Source of the DNA: Deltaproteobacteria bacterium
Lineage (GTDB): Bacteria; Myxococcota; B64-G9
DNA length: 5,185 nucleotides
Reading direction: 5' to 3'
Assembly: GCA_030591745.1 (NCBI GenBank)
Contig: JAUVAM010000348.1
Location: 1-5,185, forward strand
Made by a program: the position numbers and the translations under genes. The notes under the pieces were generated by a model. That model made no database searches, was not told the origin of the DNA, and saw nothing but the letters and a program-made list of their open reading frames with translations. Positions 1-5,185 of the stretch are shown here, piece by piece (positions within the stretch are counted from its first letter, which is position 1; each line of letters begins with the position of its first letter).

Positions 1-889
1 CACGAACGGTCTGACTGACTGAGCGAAGGCTGTATGACTCTTCTTCATTGGGTTTCTCTTGTGGGGCATCGTCCGGCACCGAGACGATCTCAGGCTCCGT
101 CATGTCAACAGGGTCAACGACAGCCTCGCCGCGCGACTCCACATCCTTTACGGACAAACTGGGATCAGCCAGTTTCTCCTCGACGATCTTCGCATCGTGC
201 TGACTCCCCAGGAGGACATCAAACTCGATCCCGCCATCAACAATGCTTGATGAGCTGGGCAAGGTGGTGATCACTTCACCGATGGCCTTAAGATCCGCGG
301 TCAGCTGGGCCAAACCCTCATCGAAGCTCATCAGATCAAAAGACGCGTGCACCTTGACCAACTTGCTGCCCCGGCGAATGTTGTCGATCAGCCGGAACTC
401 TTCGTATTCGGTCAGTACGCTGAGCAGCGCGGGGTCCAAATCCACCTGGTCCAAGGGGTTACTCTGATCACCTGCCGCCGACAGATTGGCTGCATGATCG
501 ACTTGAGCGATCATCTGCGCGACCTGTTCCTCGGGCACATGCGGGCCATCGCCCGCCTCGGCAATCAAACGGTTGAACAGCTCGGTCCCTTCGAACAAAA
601 CGTCGACCACCTCTGCGGTCAGCCTCACTCGACCCAGCCTGAGGGCGTCGAGCACGTTTTCCAAATGATGCGAGAAGTCAGCCATGCTCTTCGCGCCGAA
701 CATGCCGCTCAAGCCCTTGAGGGAGTGTGCAAAACGGAAAATATTGTTGATCAAATCGGGATCGTTGAAACCGCGCTTCAGGTTGTCGTCCAGCTTCAGG
801 ATATCTCGGTTGAGATTCTCAACGATCTCCTGAGCCTCGGACAAAAACTCGCCAAGGGCCTTCTCGCTGATGCCATCGACGAATTCCAT
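1..889 (-). CDS. cheA: CheA-type chemotaxis histidine kinase, N-terminal 296 residues (cut by left edge)
   Basis: This is the N-terminal part of a CheA-family sensor kinase, which passes phosphate from its own histidine to CheY-type regulators in the cytoplasm. Residues 1-110 form a P1/HPt domain with the phospho-accepting histidine at H55 in FAHSLKGLSGMFG, the classic CheA signature. Residues about 155-230 form a second domain (VHASFDLMSFDEGLAQL, then GEVITTLPS, then IEFDVLLGS) of a type I recall from myxobacterial CheA proteins, in the place of P2. An acidic linker follows, and the last visible residues (SYSLRSVSQTVR) look like the start of the P3 dimerisation domain. The kinase and CheW-like domains lie outside the window. 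The ATG at 889 begins MEFVDGISEK, only 2 nt after the cheY stop, so translation is probably coupled. The Shine-Dalgarno for this start is weak. Family assignment is strong; whether it serves motility or another Che-like pathway cannot be told. Confidence 0.93.
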   Translation of the reverse strand, partial: MEFVDGISEKALGEFLSEAQEIVENLNRDILKLDDNLKRGFNDPDLINNIFRFAHSLKGLSGMFGAKSMADFSHHLENVLDALRLGRVRLTAEVVDVLFEGTELFNRLIAEAGDGPHVPEEQVAQMIAQVDHAANLSAAGDQSNPLDQVDLDPALLSVLTEYEEFRLIDNIRRGSKLVKVHASFDLMSFDEGLAQLTADLKAIGEVITTLPSSSSIVDGGIEFDVLLGSQHDAKIVEEKLADPSLSVKDVESRGEAVVDPVDMTEPEIVSVPDDAPQEKPNEEESYSLRSVSQTVR

Positions 890-891
890 GC

Positions 892-1260
892 TTAGCCAAT
901 CATCCGCTCAATGACTTCGATGAGTTCCTGAGGCTCAAAGGGCTTAATGAGGTAGGCATTGGCCCCCAAGGCCAGACCCCGCTCACGATCCCGCTTGCTG
1001 GACTCCGTAGATATGATGATCAAGGGCGTGTCCTTGTATCGCTCGTTTTCCCGGATGAAGCGAATCAGCTCCAGCCCGTTGATGTCCGGCATGTTGATGT
1101 CGGTGATGATCAACTCATACTTTCGTCGAGGCAGCTCCTTGAGGGCTTCAAATCCCGAAGCCACACCGGTGACCACCACGTCATCGATGGTCTCAATGGT
1201 GGATGCGATTAAGGAACGCATGGTCGCACTGTCTTCGACCACAAGGACTTCGATGCCCAA
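892..1260 (-). CDS. cheY: CheY-like single-domain response regulator
   Basis: This encodes a 122-residue stand-alone receiver domain, the usual CheY length, with no output domain. The acidic pair is E9-D10 (LVVEDSATMRS), the phospho-accepting aspartate is D54 (IITDINMPDINGLELI), the switch hydroxyl is S84/T85 (IIISTES), the switch aromatic is Y103 and the conserved lysine is K106 (YLIKPF). All key residues are present. A longer reading frame extends to a GTG at 1326, but it has no ribosome site and overlaps the putative promoter. The TTG at 1260 has a near-perfect GGAGG six bases upstream and places the first beta strand at residue 3, so I chose it. The gene leads directly into cheA, its likely phosphodonor. 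It is probably the diffusible output of that pathway, although single receivers can also act as phosphate sinks. Confidence 0.93.
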   Translation of the reverse strand: MGIEVLVVEDSATMRSLIASTIETIDDVVVTGVASGFEALKELPRRKYELIITDINMPDINGLELIRFIRENERYKDTPLIIISTESSKRDRERGLALGANAYLIKPFEPQELIEVIERMIG

Positions 1261-1263
1261 TTG

Positions 1264-1271
1264 CCACCTCC
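1264..1271 (-). promoter_or_regulatory. Ribosome binding site of cheY (decides TTG start)
   Basis: On the minus strand GGAGGTGG is followed by CAA and then the TTG at 1260, giving a 6-nt spacer from GGAGG. This strong site fixes the start at TTG rather than the in-frame GTG at 1326. Confidence 0.8.
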
Positions 1272-1316
1272 GGAACCGGTGATCGCTGCCAACCGGCCAG
1301 AATCTAAGATTTTTGA

Positions 1317-1345
1317 ATTGTTTCACTCGCTTGGACCCAAGTCAA
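1317..1345 (-). promoter_or_regulatory. Putative sigma-70-type promoter of cheY-cheA
   Basis: Reading the minus strand, TTGACT (1345-1340, 5 of 6 to consensus) is followed by a 17-nt spacer and AACAAT (1322-1317, 4 of 6). Transcription would start near 1310, leaving a leader of roughly 50 nt before the TTG start. A short dyad, CTTGG-AC-CCAAG on the plus strand (1330-1341), lies in the spacer and could be an operator or chance. The call is pattern-based. Confidence 0.5.
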
Positions 1346-1459
1346 GCCCACTTGCACACACCGAGCGAAGCATTTTCTTCACTCCTCTTGCAAGGTCTTG
1401 TTCAGAAATCCCGAGAAGGATAAGGTCCAAAAAAACCATCAATCCAGAAAGGCGGCATC

Positions 1460-2500
1460 TTGCCTCAAATCGCAAAATTGCAAGCTACGTCCCCTAAAGC
1501 GGTGGGCATCGTGTCTGGAGGCTTGGATAGCTTACTGGCGGTCGAGGTGGTCCGGCGCATGGGTTTTGAAGTTCTGGCGCTGCATTTTGTCGTAGGCTAT
1601 GAACTGGGCCATTTGCGTACCTGGCTGGCTGACCCAAGCGGTCGCTTTCATGAAGAAAATTCCTTTGAAGCGATGCGGGTTCGAGTGGAGGTGGCAGACA
1701 TTCGTGAGGACTTTCATCGGCTATTGGCTGATCCGCCCCATGGCTTCGGCCGAAATCACAATCCCTGCATCGACTGCAAAATCCTTATGCTCAGCAAAGC
1801 CCGAGAGCGCATGGAGCAGGAAAATGCCGCCTTTGTATTCACCGGCGAGGTCTTGGGACAGCGACCCATGAGCCAAAACCGCCATTCCTTAGACAAGATC
1901 GAAAAGGCGGCGGGTCTCAAAGGTCGCTTGCTGCGACCCTTGTGCGGCGCTCGACTGCCGCCCATCCAGGCGGAAGAAGATGGGCTTTTTTCGCGATCGC
2001 AACTTTTCGCCATCGAGGGGCGCTCACGCAAAGAGCAAATGGAGTTGGCCGAGCAGTTGGGCATCTCAGACTACCCCAGCCCCGCCGGCGGCTGCCTGCT
2101 GACCGATCCCCAGTACGCCCGTCGGCTACGCGATTGGCTGAAGCACAGGGGCTTGGAAAAAATGACCCCGGACGAATCGGCCCTGCTTCTCATCGGGCGC
2201 CATATCCGCCTGCCTGCCGGCGGCAAGGCCATCATCGGCCGGCACCAGGCCGACAACGACGGCATCTTGCGCTTCTCCGCCCTGGGGGGATTGATGGAGG
2301 CGGTCGACGTCCCGGGCCCCACCACCCTGTTGCTTCTGCCCATGGACGCAACTGACATCCAGGCGGCCGGACAGCTGACCGCCCGCTACGGAAAGGGTCA
2401 AGACCAGGACAGGGTCAATCTACAAATTCGATGGCCTGACGGGCGACAAGAAACGATCGAATCAGCACCGGGCGAGCCTGAAGGCGTCTACATCCTCTGA
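1460..2500 (+). CDS. PP-loop ATPase, ThiI/MnmA-like tRNA thiolation enzyme candidate
   Basis: This 346-residue soluble protein is a PP-loop (ATP pyrophosphatase) enzyme. The SGGLDS motif at residues 19-24 binds ATP and is used to adenylate a substrate, typically a tRNA uridine before sulfur insertion. NPCIDCKILM (C103, C106), the TGEVLGQRPMSQN segment (128-140) and PSPAGGCLLTDP (C212) place it near ThiI/MnmA-type sulfurtransferases. C103, C106 and C212 could ligate an Fe-S cluster, as in TtuA-type enzymes; a fourth cysteine, C162, is nearby. Residues 236-300 (LLIGRHIRLPAGGKAIIGR) resemble a small C-terminal domain seen in this family, possibly RNA-binding. No THUMP or rhodanese domain is present, unlike classical ThiI. 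The TTG at 1460 is preceded by AAAGG with a 7-nt spacer; a GTG at 1502 is an alternative but would sit only four codons before the PP-loop. It is a single gene, divergent from cheY. A weak promoter (TTGTTC at 1398, TAAGGT at 1421) is possible. The exact modification is inferred. Confidence 0.85.
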   Translation: MPQIAKLQATSPKAVGIVSGGLDSLLAVEVVRRMGFEVLALHFVVGYELGHLRTWLADPSGRFHEENSFEAMRVRVEVADIREDFHRLLADPPHGFGRNHNPCIDCKILMLSKARERMEQENAAFVFTGEVLGQRPMSQNRHSLDKIEKAAGLKGRLLRPLCGARLPPIQAEEDGLFSRSQLFAIEGRSRKEQMELAEQLGISDYPSPAGGCLLTDPQYARRLRDWLKHRGLEKMTPDESALLLIGRHIRLPAGGKAIIGRHQADNDGILRFSALGGLMEAVDVPGPTTLLLLPMDATDIQAAGQLTARYGKGQDQDRVNLQIRWPDGRQETIESAPGEPEGVYIL

Positions 2501-2511
2501 GCCCCAGAACT

Positions 2512-2520
<9 letters not shown>
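2474..2520. repeat. Imperfect inverted repeat across the convergent gene ends
   Basis: GAGCCTGAAG (2474-2483) pairs with CTTCAGG-A-CTC (2510-2520), giving a 10-bp stem with one bulged A and a 26-nt loop. It spans the 11-bp gap between the ends of the PP-loop gene and the sigma-54 regulator gene. There is no U-run on either side, so it is a poor intrinsic terminator. It may be chance or a shared 3'-end structure. Confidence 0.25.
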
Positions 2521-3933
<1,413 letters not shown>

Positions 3934-3937
3934 GCGC

Positions 3938-4474
3938 TCACTCCTGAAAAGGATGGAAGGCGATGTCCAAGTTGATACGCACCGCCAATTTCTTGAGTTC
4001 GTCTTTCACCTGCTGCAAGGGGATATGCTTAGGCACGCTCAATCGCAGCTTGACCGAAGAAATGGTCGTTCTGGAAGAAGGTGCCTCGGTCAGGCGAGCA
4101 TCCAGGGCGTCGATGTTGACCCCAAGCTGATCGAGGCGTTCGGAAAGCTGCACGAGGATACCCGGCGCGTCCATGGCCACAACTTCAAGCCGTACAGGCA
4201 AGGCCGGTTCTTCTCGCCCGGCACCAGGTTGCGCCGCATCCGCGATCATGGCCGCCCAACCTGTCTCTACCTGGAAAGACGACAGATCATGCTCGAGGCG
4301 CGAGACATCAGCCTCGCTGCCGCCGATGAGCATCATCGCGGAGAACTGTCCACCCAATACCGCCATGCGACTGTCCGCCACATTGCAATGATGCTCATAC
4401 ACAAAGCGGCTGAGGCTGTGGACCAGCCCAACGGAATCGAGACCAGACGCAAACATCAGTCGAAAACTTCGCAT
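3938..4474 (-). CDS. Tandem ACT-domain protein, GcvR-like regulator
   Basis: This 178-residue soluble protein has two ACT domains and no DNA-binding or catalytic domain. The first spans residues 3-75: the loop GLDSVGLVHSLSRFVYEHHCNV is followed by ADSRMAVLGGQFSAMMLI, the arrangement seen in GcvR-type proteins. The second spans about 93-175, with the typical DAPGILVQLSERLDQLGVNI (102-121). A linker rich in Ala, Gly and Pro (80-92) joins them. ACT domains usually bind amino acids; E. coli GcvR is a glycine-responsive partner of the activator GcvA. The first loop has DSVG where many family members have D-x-P-G, so ligand binding there may differ. The ATG at 4474 is preceded by AGGAGGT with ideal spacing. 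The frame extends to a GTG at 4492, but that start would contain the Shine-Dalgarno. It is first in an operon with the sigma-54 regulator and divergent from gdhA, so an amino-acid-sensing role is plausible but inferred. Confidence 0.85.
   Translation of the reverse strand: MRSFRLMFASGLDSVGLVHSLSRFVYEHHCNVADSRMAVLGGQFSAMMLIGGSEADVSRLEHDLSSFQVETGWAAMIADAAQPGAGREEPALPVRLEVVAMDAPGILVQLSERLDQLGVNIDALDARLTEAPSSRTTISSVKLRLSVPKHIPLQQVKDELKKLAVRINLDIAFHPFQE
3941..3945 (-). promoter_or_regulatory. Ribosome binding site of the sigma-54 regulator, inside the ACT gene end
   Basis: AGGAG lies in the last codons of the upstream ACT-domain gene, 7 nt before the GTG at 3933. It supports the GTG start and translational coupling of the two genes. 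Confidence 0.75.
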
Positions 4475-4478
4475 GACC

Positions 4479-4485
4479 ACCTCCT
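4479..4485 (-). promoter_or_regulatory. Ribosome binding site of the ACT-domain gene (decides start)
   Basis: A perfect AGGAGGT on the minus strand ends 4 nt before the ATG at 4474. This rules out the in-frame GTG at 4492, which lies upstream of the site. Confidence 0.85.
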
Positions 4486-4500
4486 CGACCACAAACCGTC

Positions 4501-4530
4501 AGGGTAGGATTGAGCCAGACTTCCTGTCAA
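4501..4530 (-). promoter_or_regulatory. Putative sigma-70-type promoter of the ACT / sigma-54 regulator operon
   Basis: On the minus strand TTGACA (4530-4525, perfect -35) is followed by an 18-nt spacer and TACCCT (4506-4501, 3 of 6, but with the key T1, A2 and T6). Transcription would start near 4494, leaving a leader of about 20 nt. The -10 is weak, so the promoter may need an activator. Confidence 0.5.
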
Positions 4531-4536
4531 GCCTGC

Positions 4537-4549
4537 AAGCAAGTTGCTT
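4537..4549. promoter_or_regulatory. 13-bp dyad, candidate operator
   Basis: AAGCAA-G-TTGCTT is a perfect 6-bp dyad around one base. It lies 6 bp upstream of the -35 of the leftward promoter, where an activator or repressor could bind. The half-site spacing is too short for an RNA hairpin, so if functional it acts as DNA. A wider pair, GAGCC (4512-4516) and GGCTC (4553-4557), flanks it. Confidence 0.35.
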
Positions 4550-4589
4550 AAGGGCTCGAATTTTGAGATCTTTTTTGACGTTTTCGGCC

Positions 4590-5185
<596 letters not shown>

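Noticed and set aside
347..895. Plus-strand open frame of 182 codons
   Set aside because: It is antisense to the cheA start, whose reverse frame encodes a clear HPt domain. The antisense product shows no recognisable family.
1261..1326. N-terminal extension of cheY from GTG 1326
   Set aside because: It has no ribosome site, overlaps the putative -10, and its residues do not fit a receiver domain. The TTG at 1260 has a strong Shine-Dalgarno.
1387..1394. CTTGCAAG palindrome between cheY and the PP-loop gene
   Set aside because: Eight bases is short enough to be chance, and it does not sit on a convincing promoter element.
4475..4492. Six-codon extension of the ACT-domain gene from GTG 4492
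   Set aside because: These codons contain the AGGAGGT that serves the ATG at 4474.

Overview
The window is a chromosomal segment of ordinary bacterial regulatory and housekeeping genes. It suggests a Gram-negative bacterium of the old 'Deltaproteobacteria' (Myxococcota, Desulfobacterota, Bdellovibrionota and relatives). That is an inference from three things: a CheA with a second domain of the kind I associate with myxobacterial kinases, a stand-alone PP-loop tRNA-thiolation-like protein of a type common in those groups, and a GcvR-like ACT protein paired with a full-length sigma-54 response regulator. No sequence search was run, so the lineage is tentative. Base composition is moderately GC-rich, and no region looks compositionally foreign. 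I see no mobile element, CRISPR array, tRNA or rRNA.

Layout. (1) Positions 1-1260, minus strand: a chemotaxis-type operon start, with a single-domain CheY followed 2 bp later by CheA, which runs off the left edge. (2) Positions 1261-1459: a divergent intergenic region with a sigma-70-like promoter for cheY. (3) Positions 1460-2500, plus strand: a PP-loop ATPase with a C-x2-C motif and two further cysteines, probably a tRNA sulfur-transfer enzyme of the ThiI/MnmA superfamily. (4) Positions 2512-4474, minus strand: a two-gene operon of a tandem-ACT GcvR-like protein and an NtrC-family sigma-54 activator with receiver domain, joined by a 4-nt gap. It converges on the PP-loop gene. (5) Positions 4475-4682: a second divergent control region carrying a promoter in each direction and two 13-bp dyads. 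(6) Positions 4683-5185, plus strand: the first 167 codons of NADP-type glutamate dehydrogenase (gdhA), cut by the right edge.

How the genes may work together. CheY and CheA are a phosphotransfer pair. The ACT protein and the sigma-54 activator are probably co-translated. Their divergent position next to gdhA hints at an amino-acid or nitrogen-responsive switch, but the gdhA promoter looks like sigma-70, and I found no -24/-12 sigma-54 promoter in the window. The activator's direct targets may therefore lie elsewhere. Nothing here is clearly a new system. The most interesting lead is the ACT-protein/sigma-54-activator/gdhA arrangement with its dyad-bearing control region.
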